Positions 7,478 to 15,921 of a stretch of DNA of 37,999 nt are shown piece after piece. A program made the translations under genes and the position numbers. The notes below the pieces were generated by a model. It was not told the origin of the DNA, did no database searches, and saw only the letters and a list, made by a program, of their open reading frames with translations. This DNA comes from Planotetraspora phitsanulokensis (GTDB lineage: Bacteria; Actinomycetota; Actinomycetes; Streptosporangiales; Streptosporangiaceae). The first letter of the stretch is position 1; every line of letters starts with the position of its first letter. Where the stretch lies: the NCBI RefSeq assembly GCF_016863295.1, contig NZ_BOOP01000050.1:1-37999 (forward strand), in the 5' to 3' direction.

Positions 7478-8395
7478 ATGAGTGGTGCTCACGACTCCAT
7501 GCCCGACCGGCTCGCGCACATGCTCGGCTGGGCCAGCCTCGTCTTGGGTGCAATGCAACTCGCCGCCCCGCGTGCCATAGCCCGCATCAGCGGGGTCGAT
7601 GACTCGCCCGCAGCCCGGGTGGTCATACAGCTGGCCGGCTCGCGGCAATTGCTTCACGCGACCACCCTCCTGCGCGGGCGGAAGCACGCAACAGGGCTCT
7701 GGAACCGTCTCGCAGGTGACGCCGTGGACGTTACGTCGCTCACCGGTGCGCTGGTCGGACGTACGGGTGCAAGACGCCGCCGGGTCGCCGCCGCCACCGC
7801 CGGGGTCATCGCCCTCACGGGCGTGGGCGCGTACGCCGCACTGAGGATCCGCCGGGCCCGAGGGCGAGCGGCGGACACGGCCGAGAGCGAACTGCGCGCC
7901 GCCATCACCGTGAAACGCCCTCGGGAGGAGGTCTACCGGTTCTGGCACGACTTCGAAAACTTCCCCCGCTTCATGACGCACGTCGACTCGGTGAGGATGA
8001 GCGACGGGCAGACCCACTGGAGGGTGCGCGGCCCGGCGACGAAGGCCGTGGAGTGGGACGCCGAGATCGTCGAGGACCGCCCCGGGGAGCTGATCGCCTG
8101 GCGATCGACCGGCGGTTCCCTCGTGCCGAACAGCGGAATCGTGCGGTTCACCGACGCGCCCGGCGGCCGCGGGACCGAGGTGCGCGTGCGACTGCTGTAC
8201 CACGTGCCTGCGGGCAGGCTGGGAGGCGCCCTGGCCAGGCTGACAGGTGAGCATCCCGAGCAACAGGTACGGGACGACCTGCGCCGATTCAAGCAGGTCA
8301 TGGAGACCGGCGAGGTGGTCAGGTCGGAGGGCAGCCCTGAGGGCACCCGGGCGCTGCGGCAGGCATTCCAACGACGTGCGCAGCCGGTCGCGTGA
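7478..8395 (+). CDS. SRPBCC-family (cyclase/dehydrase-like) membrane-associated protein
   Basis: A 305-residue protein. The ATG follows GAGGA. Residues 1-100 are moderately hydrophobic with Gly/Ala-rich helices, and about 100-125 ([20 protein letters not shown]) form a likely membrane span. From about 137 onward is an SRPBCC (START/Bet v1-like) domain: [26 protein letters not shown], then [22 protein letters not shown] and a [12 protein letters not shown] strand. SRPBCC domains bind hydrophobic ligands in a deep pocket. Membrane-anchored versions of this arrangement are common in actinomycetes and have no assigned substrate. The next gene begins 10 bases after the stop, so the two form an operon with the zinc dehydrogenase; a shared lipid or aldehyde substrate is possible but unproven. 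Confidence 0.8.
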   Translation: MSGAHDSMPDRLAHMLGWASLVLGAMQLAAPRAIARISGVDDSPAARVVIQLAGSRQLLHATTLLRGRKHATGLWNRLAGDAVDVTSLTGALVGRTGARRRRVAAATAGVIALTGVGAYAALRIRRARGRAADTAESELRAAITVKRPREEVYRFWHDFENFPRFMTHVDSVRMSDGQTHWRVRGPATKAVEWDAEIVEDRPGELIAWRSTGGSLVPNSGIVRFTDAPGGRGTEVRVRLLYHVPAGRLGGALARLTGEHPEQQVRDDLRRFKQVMETGEVVRSEGSPEGTRALRQAFQRRAQPVA

Positions 8396-8405
8396 GGAGG
8401 CTCCG

Positions 8406-9575
8406 ATGAAGGCGAACTGCTGGATGGGCCGCAACACCGTCGAGGTGCGGGACGTGCCCGACCCGAAGATCCTCAACAGCCGTGACGCGATCGTGCGGAT
8501 CACGTCGACCGCGATCTGCGGCTCCGACCTGCATCTCCTGGACGGGTACGTCCTGACCATGAAGAAGGGCGACATCCTCGGCCACGAGTTCATGGGAGAG
8601 GTCGTGGAGGTGGGACCCTCCGTGTCGAACCTCCGGGTCGGCGACAGAGTGGTGGTGCCCTTCCCCATCGCCTGCGGACACTGCAACGCGTGCGAGCACG
8701 ACATGTTCTCGCTGTGCGAAAACTCCAATCCCAACGCGGGACTGGCGGAGAAGTTCATGGGCCACGCGCCCGCGGGGATCTTCGGGTACTCCCACATGCT
8801 GGGCGGGTATCCGGGCGGCCAGGCCGAGTACGCCAGAGTGCCGTTCGCGGACATCGGCCCCATCAAGATCGAGAATGGGCTTCCCGACGAGAAGGTGCTG
8901 TTCCTGTCCGACATCCTGCCCACCGGATGGATGGGCGCCGAGATGTGCGACATCAAGCCGGGAGATGTGATCGCGGTCTGGGGCGCCGGCCCAGTCGGTC
9001 AGTTCGCGGTCGCCAGCGCCTACCTCATGGGCGCCGAGCGCGTGATCTGCATCGACCGCTTTCCCTACCGCTTGAAAATCGCCGAGCGGGCGGGGGCTGA
9101 GACGATCGACTACGAGGACGTCGACGTCCAAGAGGCGCTGCTCGACATCACCGCCGGCCGCGGGCCTGACGCGTGCATCGATGCCGTGGGCATGGAAGCC
9201 CACCACCCCAACCCGGCGATGTACGCCTACGACCGCACAAAGCAGGCGACGCGCATGGAGACGGACCGGCCGTACGCACTGCGTGAAGCGATCATGGCAT
9301 GCCGCAACGGGGGAACGGTTTCCGTCATCGGGGTCTACGCGGGATTCGTCGACAAGTTCCCGGTGGGATCATTCATGAACAGGTCGTTGACGCTGAGGTC
9401 GGGGCAGTGCCATGTGCAGCGGTATCTGAAGCCGCTGCTCCGCCGGATCGAGAACGGCGACATCGACCCGAGCTTCGTCATCACTCACCGACTGCCGCTG
9501 CGCGACGCCCCGCGGGGCTACGACATGTTCAAGAACAAGGTCGACGACTGCAACAAGGTCGTGCTCTCGGCCTAG
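8406..9575 (+). CDS. Zinc-dependent alcohol dehydrogenase (formaldehyde dehydrogenase-like)
   Basis: A 389-residue medium-chain dehydrogenase. The ATG follows GAGGAG. Catalytic zinc ligands are visible: Cys38 in AICGSDLH and His60-Glu61 in GHEFMGEV. The structural zinc ligands are Cys90, Cys93, Cys96 and Cys104 ([15 protein letters not shown]). The Rossmann nucleotide-binding loop is GAGPVG (193-198). The long sequence and the DAVGMEAH motif resemble the glutathione-independent formaldehyde dehydrogenase subgroup, which carries tightly bound NAD; substrate assignment is inferred. All key residues are present and the gene is full length, unlike many neighbours. It is in one operon with the SRPBCC gene (10-base gap) and probably the DUF72 gene (23-base gap). 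Confidence 0.92.
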   Translation: MKANCWMGRNTVEVRDVPDPKILNSRDAIVRITSTAICGSDLHLLDGYVLTMKKGDILGHEFMGEVVEVGPSVSNLRVGDRVVVPFPIACGHCNACEHDMFSLCENSNPNAGLAEKFMGHAPAGIFGYSHMLGGYPGGQAEYARVPFADIGPIKIENGLPDEKVLFLSDILPTGWMGAEMCDIKPGDVIAVWGAGPVGQFAVASAYLMGAERVICIDRFPYRLKIAERAGAETIDYEDVDVQEALLDITAGRGPDACIDAVGMEAHHPNPAMYAYDRTKQATRMETDRPYALREAIMACRNGGTVSVIGVYAGFVDKFPVGSFMNRSLTLRSGQCHVQRYLKPLLRRIENGDIDPSFVITHRLPLRDAPRGYDMFKNKVDDCNKVVLSA

Positions 9576-9598
9576 CTGTACGCCCTCGGTGGTGAGAC

Positions 9599-10480
9599 AT
9601 GGGAGAGATCCTGGTCGGCACGGCGTCGTGGACGGACGCCACACTCCTGCGGTCCGGCTGGTACCCGCCGGACGCCACGACGCCGGAGGAACGCCTTCGG
9701 TACTACGCGAACCGGTTCCCGCTTGTGGAGGTGGATTCGACGTACTACGCCCTGCCCGCAGCCGAGACGGTGCGATCGTGGGTCCGGCGGACCCCGCAGG
9801 GCTTCACCTTCGACGTCAAGGCGTTCTCATTGCTGACCTGTCATCCGACCCGTCCGGCGGCGCTGCCCAAGGAGTTGCGGATCGAATCCGGTACGGGCAG
9901 GAGGAACCTCTATGTGCGGGACCTGGATCACGGACGCGCCGACAAGGTATGGGAACGCTTCGTCTCCGCGCTGTTACCGATCCGCGAGGCCGGCAAGCTC
10001 GGCGCGGTGCTCTTCCAGTTCCCACGATGGTTCCCGATCGGCAGGCGCAACAAGAACTACATCCTCGAATGCAAACGGCGGTGTGACCCGTTGCGAATGT
10101 CGGTCGAGTTCCGCAATCGAACCTGGATGACTGAGGACAACCAGGCCGAGACGCTGGACTTCCTGCGCTCGCACGACATCCCCTACGTTTGCGTCGACAT
10201 GCCCCAAGGGCATCCCTGCTCGATTCCCCCTGTTGTGGCGGCCACGGCTGACCTCGAAATAGTCAGGTTCCACGGCCACAGCGACAAGTGGACCAGCCAC
10301 GACATTCACGAACGCTTCGGCTATCTCTACTCCACCGAGGAACTGCGGGAGTGGGCGCCGAAGCTGCACGAGCTGGCCGGGGAGACCTCCAGCACGCACG
10401 CGCTCATGAACAACTGCTACCGCGACTACGCGCAAACCAACGCCCGGCAACTCGCGGATCTGTTGAGAGCATTCGAATAG
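9599..10480 (+). CDS. DUF72 domain protein
   Basis: A 293-residue DUF72 (YecE-like) protein with a TIM-barrel fold. Typical blocks are the N-terminal LVGTASWTDATLL (5-17), FPLVEVDSTYYALPA (40-54), TPQGFTFDVKAF, the barrel strand MSVEFRNRTWM, and the end NNCYRDYAQTNARQLADLL. In YecE proteins these Glu/Arg/Asn residues line the barrel pocket; the reaction is unknown. The GTGAG before the ATG is a modest RBS, and the 23-base gap after the dehydrogenase suggests co-transcription. It is complete and in good codon register. Confidence 0.9.
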   Translation: MGEILVGTASWTDATLLRSGWYPPDATTPEERLRYYANRFPLVEVDSTYYALPAAETVRSWVRRTPQGFTFDVKAFSLLTCHPTRPAALPKELRIESGTGRRNLYVRDLDHGRADKVWERFVSALLPIREAGKLGAVLFQFPRWFPIGRRNKNYILECKRRCDPLRMSVEFRNRTWMTEDNQAETLDFLRSHDIPYVCVDMPQGHPCSIPPVVAATADLEIVRFHGHSDKWTSHDIHERFGYLYSTEELREWAPKLHELAGETSSTHALMNNCYRDYAQTNARQLADLLRAFE

Positions 10481-10516
10481 GGTTCGGTCGATGGCCTGAC
10501 CAGGCTGCGGCTCGCG

Positions 10517-10606
10517 GTGGTCATCTCCGCGGCGATCGCCGCCTTGGGCACCTGGTTGTGGTTCGTCCGGCCCCTCGTCTCGCTTCTCCGCGACAACGAC
10601 AAGTAG
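10517..10606 (+). CDS. Possible small membrane peptide
   Basis: After the DUF72 stop the same frame stays open to 10606 and encodes one membrane helix (AVVISAAIAALGTWLWFV) followed by RPLVSLLRDNDK. The only good in-frame start is GTG at 10517 (29 residues), with no clear RBS; a CTG at 10496 would include the basic TRLRL start expected before a membrane helix. Either a small operon-end protein or a remnant. Confidence 0.3.
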   Translation: MVISAAIAALGTWLWFVRPLVSLLRDNDK

Positions 10607-10661
10607 CGCGGACCAAAGCGGACTGCGCGATGCCGGCCGCCTCATGCATTCTTTCCGCCCT

Positions 10662-11618
10662 CTACGCGTTCAGCCGGGGCAGGATCTCGACCGAGTAGAA
10701 GGAGAAGAAGCCCTCCTGGTCGGGACCGATCTGGGAGATGTAGACCTCGTCGAACCCGGCCTCGACGTACTGCCTTATCGACCGGAGATGGTCGTCGACA
10801 GACGGCCCGCAGGGCACGTTCTCCGTCGCCTCCTCCACGGTGACGAGTTGGGCGAGCTGCTCGAAATGGCGCGGCAGCGGCAGGAGCTGGTTGGCCTCGC
10901 CGGGAATCGCGCTCGTCGGCCACAACCGGTGCACCGTCTCACGCGCACTGCCCTCGTCATGGGCCCAGCAGACCTTGATGCCCGCCGCTGTGGGCTTCCC
11001 TGTGCCGCCCGCCTTGTGGAACTGTTCGACGAGATCACGGTCGGGTGAGGTGGAGATGTACCCGTCGCCGGCCCGTCCGGCGAGTTCGACCGCCTTGGGA
11101 CCGAATCCGGAGATGTAGACGGGCGGCGGCGTGTCCGGCAGCGAGTAGATCCGTGCCGTATCCACGTCGTAGAACTCGCCCCGGTGGGTGACGAGTTCGC
11201 CGCTCCACAGTTTCCGGATGAGCTCCAGCGCCTCCTCCAGCATCCGTTGCCGTTCCTCCGCAGGCGGCCACGGATCACCGAGGATATGCTCGTTGAGCGC
11301 CTCCCCCGTGCCGACCCCGAGCCGGAACCTCCCGTCGAGCAGGATCTGGGCGGTGGCCGCGGCCTGGGCGATGATCGCGGGGTGGATCCGGATGATCGGG
11401 CAGGTGACCGCGGTGGTCACGGGCAGCGAGGTGGCCTCCGAGATCGCTCCGATGACCGACCAGACGAACGAGCTCTGCCCCTGTTCGTCGAGCCAGGGAT
11501 GAAAGTGGTCGGAGATCCACAGAGCCTCGAACCCGGCCTGCTCAGCCAGTTTGGCCTGCCGTACGAGCGCCTTGGGGTCGTGCTCCTCGCTCGAGAGGAA
11601 GTATCCGAATGTGGTCAT
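10662..11618 (-). CDS. F420-dependent LLM-class oxidoreductase (glucose-6-phosphate dehydrogenase-like)
   Basis: A 318-residue luciferase-like flavin/F420 enzyme. The ATG at 11618 gives the family start MTTFGYFLSSEEHDP; no strong RBS is visible. The active-site stretch SDHFHPW (36-42) aligns with that of mycobacterial Fgd, where the His and Trp act in hydride transfer to coenzyme F420. GVGTGEALNE (101-110) holds the conserved Glu. The C-terminus keeps FDEVYISQIGPDQEGFFSF. The short family around Fgd contains many enzymes of unknown substrate, so oxidation of glucose 6-phosphate is not assured. It is transcribed toward the DUF72 block. F420 use is in line with an actinobacterial host. Confidence 0.9.
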   Translation of the reverse strand: MTTFGYFLSSEEHDPKALVRQAKLAEQAGFEALWISDHFHPWLDEQGQSSFVWSVIGAISEATSLPVTTAVTCPIIRIHPAIIAQAAATAQILLDGRFRLGVGTGEALNEHILGDPWPPAEERQRMLEEALELIRKLWSGELVTHRGEFYDVDTARIYSLPDTPPPVYISGFGPKAVELAGRAGDGYISTSPDRDLVEQFHKAGGTGKPTAAGIKVCWAHDEGSARETVHRLWPTSAIPGEANQLLPLPRHFEQLAQLVTVEEATENVPCGPSVDDHLRSIRQYVEAGFDEVYISQIGPDQEGFFSFYSVEILPRLNA

Positions 11619-11739
11619 AGAGGCCACGTGCCCGGTGCTCTTAAAGCAAACGTCCGCCGATAGGCGTTCATTGACCCAAAACACCGACCGCTGCGACCGC
11701 TGATGTTATGAGGTCATTTGCCAGGGCACCTGGAGGTCT

Positions 11740-11889
11740 ATGGCTACGCTCCTCTGGCTCATCGCCGTCGTACTCGTAATCGCCGGGATCTACGTCATCC
11801 TGGCGCGTCGGGACATCCTCTGGGGGATCGTCCTCATCGTCGTCGGGCTCCTCGTCGGCCCCGGAGGCGTCAGCATCTTCAATCCATAG
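11740..11889 (+). CDS. Small membrane protein, DUF6131-like
   Basis: A 49-residue peptide with TGGAGG directly ahead of the ATG. Residues 3-21 (TLLWLIAVVLVIAGIYVIL) and 26-41 (ILWGIVLIVVGLLVG) are two membrane helices joined by an ARRD turn. The end is GPGGVSIFNP. Short two-helix peptides of this kind, some annotated DUF6131, are common in actinomycetes and have no known function. It starts about 120 bases from the divergent F420 enzyme gene. Confidence 0.65.
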   Translation: MATLLWLIAVVLVIAGIYVILARRDILWGIVLIVVGLLVGPGGVSIFNP

Positions 11890-12208
11890 TCGGCACCCCC
11901 TGAACAACGAACGGTCGGTGTCAGCTGACCGCCGTCCCGCTTGTTTCAGCCAGCCCGCAGCATCGCGATCCGCTCGCTCGGTCCAAACCGAGCCACGGGC
12001 AGCGGAGCGATAACCATCCGAACACGCCGAAAGATTCTGGAATTGCCCCCCCCGCCAACTGATCAAGCCGCGCCGCAACCTGCGATGAAACCGGGCTGAC
12101 CTGCAACGGTCGTCGGTGGCTCTGCGCATGGCACTCGTATCTCCCACCTCTTCAGGAGGGCCGTTTAGACCTCGCATCGGCGGACAGTGGCCGTCCGGAG
12201 GTGTGCTG
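11890..12208. other. Intergenic region without a recognisable gene
   Basis: No protein-like frame with an RBS was seen. A run of eight C (12046-12053) stands out. The hydrolase RBS (GGAGG, 12197-12201) lies at its end. Confidence 0.5.
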
Positions 12209-13090
12209 GTGTTTGAGGGATTCGCACTGGAACGGATCGATGTCGGTGAGGTGGAGCTGCGGGTACGGGTCGGCGGTGCGGGGCCTCCCGTCCTGTTGCT
12301 CCACGGCCATCCGCGCACGCATGCCACATGGCATCGGGTGGCGCCGCTGCTCTCCGACGATTTTCACGTCGTCTGCCCGGACCTGCGGGGGTATGGCCAG
12401 TCGTCGAAGCCGCCCACCTCCCCCGACCACTCGCCGTACTCGAAGCGGGCCATGGCCGGCGACTGTCTGACGTTGATGCGACGGCTTGGGCACGAACGCT
12501 TCGCCGTGGTCGGGCACGACCGGGGCGGATACGTTGCCCAGCGCCTGGCGCTCGACCATCCTGAGGCGGTGGACCGCCTGGTCATCCTCGGTGACGTGCC
12601 GATCGGCGAGGCGCTCAAGCGCTGTGATGCCCGCTTCGCCGCCTCGTGGTACCACTGGTTCTTCTTCGGGCAGACTGAGAATCCTGCCGAGCGTTTGATC
12701 AATGCCGACCCGGACGCGTGGTACAAGGCCACCGCCGACGAGATGGGCGCGGAGGCGTACGAGGACTTCCGGCGCGCGATCCATGACCCGAACGCGGTGC
12801 ACGCCATGATGGAGGACTACCGTGCCGGGCTCGGCGTGGACCGCGCGGCCGACGATGCCGACCAAGCGGCGGACCGCAAAATTCAGTGTCCGCTGCTCAT
12901 ACTGTGGGGCACCCGCGACGACCTGCCCGAGCTCTACGACGACATCCTCACCATCTGGCGAGACTGGGCCGGCGACGTCCAGGGGTACCCGCTCGACTGC
13001 GGCCATCACATGTCAGAGGAGGCGCCGTACGAGCTGGCCGCCGCCCTGCGCGCGTTCCTCTATCCGTCGGCGGCTCTTGACGTTCCCTGA
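12209..13090 (+). CDS. Alpha/beta hydrolase, haloacetate dehalogenase-like
   Basis: A 293-residue alpha/beta hydrolase. I choose GTG 12209 because GGAGG lies 7 bases upstream; the frame is open further up to 12116. The oxyanion motif HGHPRT is at 32-37. The nucleophile elbow is GHDRGG, with Asp104 as nucleophile and Arg105 next to it. Adjacent His-Trp (149-150 in SWYHWFFF) match the halide/fluoride-pocket His-Trp pair of fluoroacetate dehalogenases. The acid may be in WGTRDDLPELYDD (233-245) and the catalytic His is in DCGHHMSEEAP (263-273). These features point to a haloacid dehalogenase or closely related epoxide-hydrolase-like enzyme. Substrate is inferred only. No operon partner is visible. 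Confidence 0.85.
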   Translation: MFEGFALERIDVGEVELRVRVGGAGPPVLLLHGHPRTHATWHRVAPLLSDDFHVVCPDLRGYGQSSKPPTSPDHSPYSKRAMAGDCLTLMRRLGHERFAVVGHDRGGYVAQRLALDHPEAVDRLVILGDVPIGEALKRCDARFAASWYHWFFFGQTENPAERLINADPDAWYKATADEMGAEAYEDFRRAIHDPNAVHAMMEDYRAGLGVDRAADDADQAADRKIQCPLLILWGTRDDLPELYDDILTIWRDWAGDVQGYPLDCGHHMSEEAPYELAAALRAFLYPSAALDVP

Positions 13091-13211
13091 TCTTCGCACG
13101 TCCGATGTAGGTCCCGCCCGAGCCGGAGATCGTTCCGATGAGACCGCCGAGCACGCCAGGAGCGGAGTTGACCCTGACGTTCGCGATGTCGATGCCGCCG
13201 ACCAGCAGGTG
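13091..13211 (-). other. Open, protein-like remnant on the reverse strand
   Basis: Below a TGA (13214-13212) the reverse strand reads LVGGIDIANVRVNSAPG, then GVLGGLIGTISGSGGTYIG. This looks like real protein (Gly-rich, membrane-like), but it has no start and runs on antisense into the hydrolase 3' end. Probably the remains of a small gene. Family unknown. Confidence 0.3.
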
Positions 13212-13242
13212 TCAGGGGTGGCTGGCCACGGAAGGATGCGTG

Positions 13243-13372
13243 AACGGGCGAGGAGCGCCCTGAACCCCCCGGTAGCGGGCGCTCCTCGTGTCCCCGGTGG
13301 ACAAGAGCGGGACAACCTGGCAAAACTCGGACCAGGCCCACGCGCACTGCTCCTTAGCGGAAGAAGCGCACG
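13243..13372 (+). ncRNA. Duplicated structured non-coding element, copy B
   Basis: Second copy of the element at 2126-2250. The first stem is a perfect 12-base inverted repeat: CGAGGAGCGCCC (13249-13260) with GGGCGCTCCTCG (13277-13288), around a loop containing six C. A short GTCC/GGAC hairpin follows. CCTGG (13316-13320) pairs with CCAGG (13332-13336) around a loop containing AACTCGG, shared almost exactly with copy A. The outer stem differs in sequence from copy A but is still a long pairing, which hints at selection for structure. It sits upstream of a STAS gene in the same direction, as copy A does. The rest of the gap up to 13600 has no gene that I can support. Confidence 0.5.
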
Positions 13373-13600
13373 GGCGTTTCATCACCGAAGGTCAGCAACG
13401 CCAATCCGGACCGCGCGGTTTGAGGCGGCAAAAAGCGCCCGCCGCTCCCGGGAGGGTTGCTGCCGCGCTCGCCCGGGGCCGCCCCACTTCCCTTTGCTGG
13501 CGAGTGAGCCGGCTTCGGGACGCCTGCCTGGCACTCTTGCAACTAGCCAATTCTTGCCAATTTGGTGCGTTAATTCCGATATGTCGGGTACTCGGCTCCA

Positions 13601-13766
13601 ATGGCAATGGACCAGGTCAACAGGTACCACCTCGGCGAGAAGGTGCCACAGAGCGGCATCTACGAGTGAGCGTCCGCATGCGCCACCAGTGGAGCACAGA
13701 CGTGAAGAGCCGGCGACCGGTCATCTCTATGAGCCGCCCTATGGGGCGGAAGGGGCACGATGCTAG
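13601..13766 (+). pseudogene. Small YjzC-like protein gene with two frameshifts
   Basis: Starting at ATG 13601 (or 13607) the sequence reads NRYHLGEKVPQSGIYE and hits a TGA. In the next frame it continues HQWSTDVKSRRP, and in a third frame GHLYEPPYGAEGARC with a stop at 13766. Joined, these segments resemble short actinobacterial proteins with a GEKVPxSGIYxC start and an STDVKG middle. At least two single-base lesions break it. Its end overlaps the first codons of the STAS gene at 13760. The family link is from memory and moderate. Confidence 0.45.
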
Positions 13767-14095
13767 AACTGACCGTCAATCATGAGGCGACTCACGCCGT
13801 AGTCGCTGCGGACGGTGAGATTGATTTCCTTTCGGCCGACCTGCTGAGTGCCGTGCTGAACAAGCAACTCGCCGAAGGTCGACCCCATCTCATCATCGAC
13901 GCGTCTCGGCTGTCGTTCTGCGACTCCACGGGCTTGGGGGTTCTGCTGGAGGCCCGGGCCACGGCGATCAAGCGCGGCGGCTTCGTACGGCTCGCCGGGG
14001 TGCATGGCAGCTTCGATCGACTCCTGAGCATCACAGGTTTACGCGGGGCGGCGTTTCCGGTGTTCGACTCGGTGGCGGAGGCCGCCAGCGCGTAA
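13760..14095 (+). CDS. STAS-domain anti-sigma factor antagonist
   Basis: A 111-residue canonical anti-anti-sigma protein (SpoIIAA/RsbV class). GGAAGGGG precedes the ATG. The conserved loop LSFCDSTGLGVLL (51-63) contains Ser56, the site phosphorylated by the partner anti-sigma kinase and dephosphorylated by a SpoIIE-type phosphatase. In its unphosphorylated form such a protein binds the anti-sigma factor and frees the sigma factor. In contrast to the STAS proteins at 1106 and 2837 the phosphosite is intact, so this one can be switched. A possible partner phosphatase is at 25301. No anti-sigma kinase is encoded in the window. Confidence 0.9.
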   Translation: MLELTVNHEATHAVVAADGEIDFLSADLLSAVLNKQLAEGRPHLIIDASRLSFCDSTGLGVLLEARATAIKRGGFVRLAGVHGSFDRLLSITGLRGAAFPVFDSVAEAASA

Positions 14096-14143
14096 GGCCA
14101 GCCCCTGCCTGTACCGATCTTCGGTTGGGGTACCAGGACCGGC

Positions 14144-15133
14144 GTGGGGTCTCTGCCTCCGTACACGCCGATGATGGCCCAGCTCGGCCCGCTGCCCGAG
14201 CCGTCAGCGGACTACGCCCACGAGATGAAATGGGACGGCGTCCGCGCCCTCGCCTACGTGGAGAACCGGGCCCTGCGGCTCATCTCCCGCAACGGCAACG
14301 ACGTCACCGTCGCCTACCCGGAGGTGTATCCGCTGGCCGGGTCGACCGGCGGGCACGACTGCGTCCTCGACGGCGAGATCGTCGCGTTCGACGAGAACGG
14401 CCGGCCGTCGTTCTCGGCCCTGCAGCCCCGCATGCACCAGCGCCATTCAGAAACGATCATCCAGCTCGTCAAGCTGGCCCCCGTCACCTACCTCGTGTTC
14501 GACATCCTGCACATCAACGCCGTCACCTCGACGAAGATGGCGTACACCGAGCGGCGGAGCCTCCTCGAGGACGTTGTCACGGCGGGCGCGCGCTGGCAGG
14601 TGCCGGCGTGGTTCCCCGACGCCGGGCAGACCGCGGTCACCATGTCTCAACGGATGGGCCTGGAGGGCGTCGTCGCGAAGCGGCTCGACTCGCCGTACCG
14701 GCCGGGGAAACGGTCGGCCGACTGGACGAAGGTGAAGAACGTCGCCACCCAGGAGGTCGTGATCGGCGGGTGGAAACCCGGCGGCGGACACCGCGCCGGA
14801 ATGATCGGCTCGCTGCTGCTCGGCGTCCACGACGAGGCCGGCCGCCTCGTGTTCGCCGGCCACGTCGGCACCGGATTCACCGAAGCCGCGCTGCGCGACC
14901 TGGCCGAAGTGCTGGCGCCGCTGCGACGCAGCAGCTCACCGTTCGACGGGCCGGTGCCGCGCGAGCACGCCCGCTACGCCCAATGGGTGGAGCCGCGCCT
15001 CGTGGGCGAGGTGCAGTACGCCGAGTGGACCGCCGACGGCATCCTGCGTCACCCGTCGTGGCGTGGGCTGCGATCGGACAAGGACCCCGGCGACGTCGTC
15101 CGCGAGGTGCCGCCAGGGCGGCAAGTCGGCTGA
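14144..15133 (+). CDS. ATP-dependent DNA ligase (LigD/LigC-type ligase domain)
   Basis: A 329-residue stand-alone ATP-dependent ligase. The GTG at 14144 has CAGGA upstream; ATG at 14171 is an alternative. Motif I is EMKWDGVRA (27-35) with the adenylated Lys29. Later motifs are DGEIVAFDENGRPSF, LVFDILHIN, the EGVVAKR motif IV and the WTKVKN motif V. The C-terminal third is the OB-fold (HVGTGFTEAALRDL and on). In LigD, this domain is fused to a polymerase and a nuclease; here both are absent, as in LigC-type ligases used in backup end joining or base repair. All nucleotidyltransferase motifs are present. No ku gene is nearby. A small frameshifted gene follows by 15 bases. Confidence 0.92.
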   Translation: MGSLPPYTPMMAQLGPLPEPSADYAHEMKWDGVRALAYVENRALRLISRNGNDVTVAYPEVYPLAGSTGGHDCVLDGEIVAFDENGRPSFSALQPRMHQRHSETIIQLVKLAPVTYLVFDILHINAVTSTKMAYTERRSLLEDVVTAGARWQVPAWFPDAGQTAVTMSQRMGLEGVVAKRLDSPYRPGKRSADWTKVKNVATQEVVIGGWKPGGGHRAGMIGSLLLGVHDEAGRLVFAGHVGTGFTEAALRDLAEVLAPLRRSSSPFDGPVPREHARYAQWVEPRLVGEVQYAEWTADGILRHPSWRGLRSDKDPGDVVREVPPGRQVG

Positions 15134-15148
15134 ACAAGGGGGGCGATC

Positions 15149-15357
15149 ATGAGTCAGCCAGGAAACCCGATCCCGGGCCCGGAGGACCGGCAGTCCCTGT
15201 CGGAGATGCCGCGCGATGAGCTCCACATCCGGCTGGCGGCCGTCGTGTTCGCAGTCGCCTGATCGTGGCGGCCGTCGGCACGGCGGCGGACGCCCTGGCG
15301 GTGGCGAGGGGCGCGGAGGCCGACGACCAGACGCGAGAGGACCGACGAGACCGTTAG
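15149..15357 (+). pseudogene. Small membrane protein gene with one frameshift
   Basis: AAGGGGGG precedes ATG 15149. The first frame reads MSQPGNPIPGPEDRQSLSEM, continues to LAAVVFAVA and ends at TGA 15260. Moving by one base at the GCCTGATC site, the frame continues LIVAAVGTAADALAVARG and ends QTREDRRDR at 15357. Joined, this makes a 69-residue protein with one membrane helix spanning the break, which strongly suggests a single lost base. If the sequence is correct, only a 37-residue product is made. Confidence 0.55.
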
Positions 15358-15762
15358 GTCCTTCGAGCGAGGCGCCGACAAATGGCGCAGAGCGCCTGGA
15401 GCTTCTTCCTGCGGCCAGCAGCCTCGCTCACTCCATACGCAACGAGATCGAAATGACGCGGGATAGCCACCAGAGCCGGCGATCCTTTCGATTGCGGCCC
15501 GCACCTAGGTCACAGGCATATGACTAGAGGGATCGGTGAGCGGTGGGAAGACCGCACAGGGCTCAGAGATCGCACAGGCTCCTGTGAGACGAAGCAGTTG
15601 CCGAATCCATACCTCAAGGCCCGACTGGTCCGGCGGCGGGAGATATGAGGACGGCGTTGCACCCCCTTACCGATCTTCCCGGTGGGGAGATGAGCTGAGA
15701 CCCCCGAGGGTACTACGCAAAGTAGCGATTAGATACACATAGTTACGGCTCGAGGAGTTGCC
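15358..15762. other. Long leader region upstream of the decarboxylase pair
   Basis: No gene seen in about 400 bases. Small hairpins occur: CACAGG/CCTGTG (15573-15578 with 15581-15586) and CTAC/GTAG (about 15713-15725). The AT-richer stretch at about 15722-15745 probably holds the promoter. GAGGAG for the 52-residue gene lies just before 15763. Confidence 0.4.
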
Positions 15763-15921
15763 ATGCCGGAACTTCTTTTCATCACACTGCTTCCGACATT
15801 GAGTCGCCTGATCAGACTGGGCCTCCTGAGCACGTACCACAGCGATCTTCGACGGGGCCAGGCGGCGTGGTTCCTGAACACCATGGCCGCGACCGGCCCA
15901 GACGTGCGGCGGGAGGGCTGA
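15763..15921 (+). CDS. 52-residue protein directly coupled to the decarboxylase
   Basis: The ATG is preceded by GAGGAG. The peptide begins MPELLFITLLPTLSRLIRLG, an amphipathic or weakly membrane-active helix, then STYHSDLRRGQAAWF, and ends VRREG. Its TGA (15919-15921) is followed at once by the ATG of the decarboxylase, so the two are translationally coupled. No family recognised. It could be a membrane tether or a small subunit of the enzyme, or a leader; this is inferred from gene order only. Confidence 0.6.
   Translation: MPELLFITLLPTLSRLIRLGLLSTYHSDLRRGQAAWFLNTMAATGPDVRREG

Noticed and set aside
7358-8956. A 532-codon open frame on the reverse strand over the SRPBCC and alcohol dehydrogenase genes
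   Set aside because: Antisense to two well-supported genes with conserved motifs; composition is that of a GC-rich shadow frame.
8319-9206. A 295-codon reverse frame inside the alcohol dehydrogenase
   Set aside because: Shadow of a gene whose zinc and nucleotide motifs are all in the forward frame.
15690-15725. T-box-like AGGGTACTACGC before the decarboxylase pair
   Set aside because: Only partly matches the T-box sequence; no specifier stem or terminator/antiterminator pair could be drawn.
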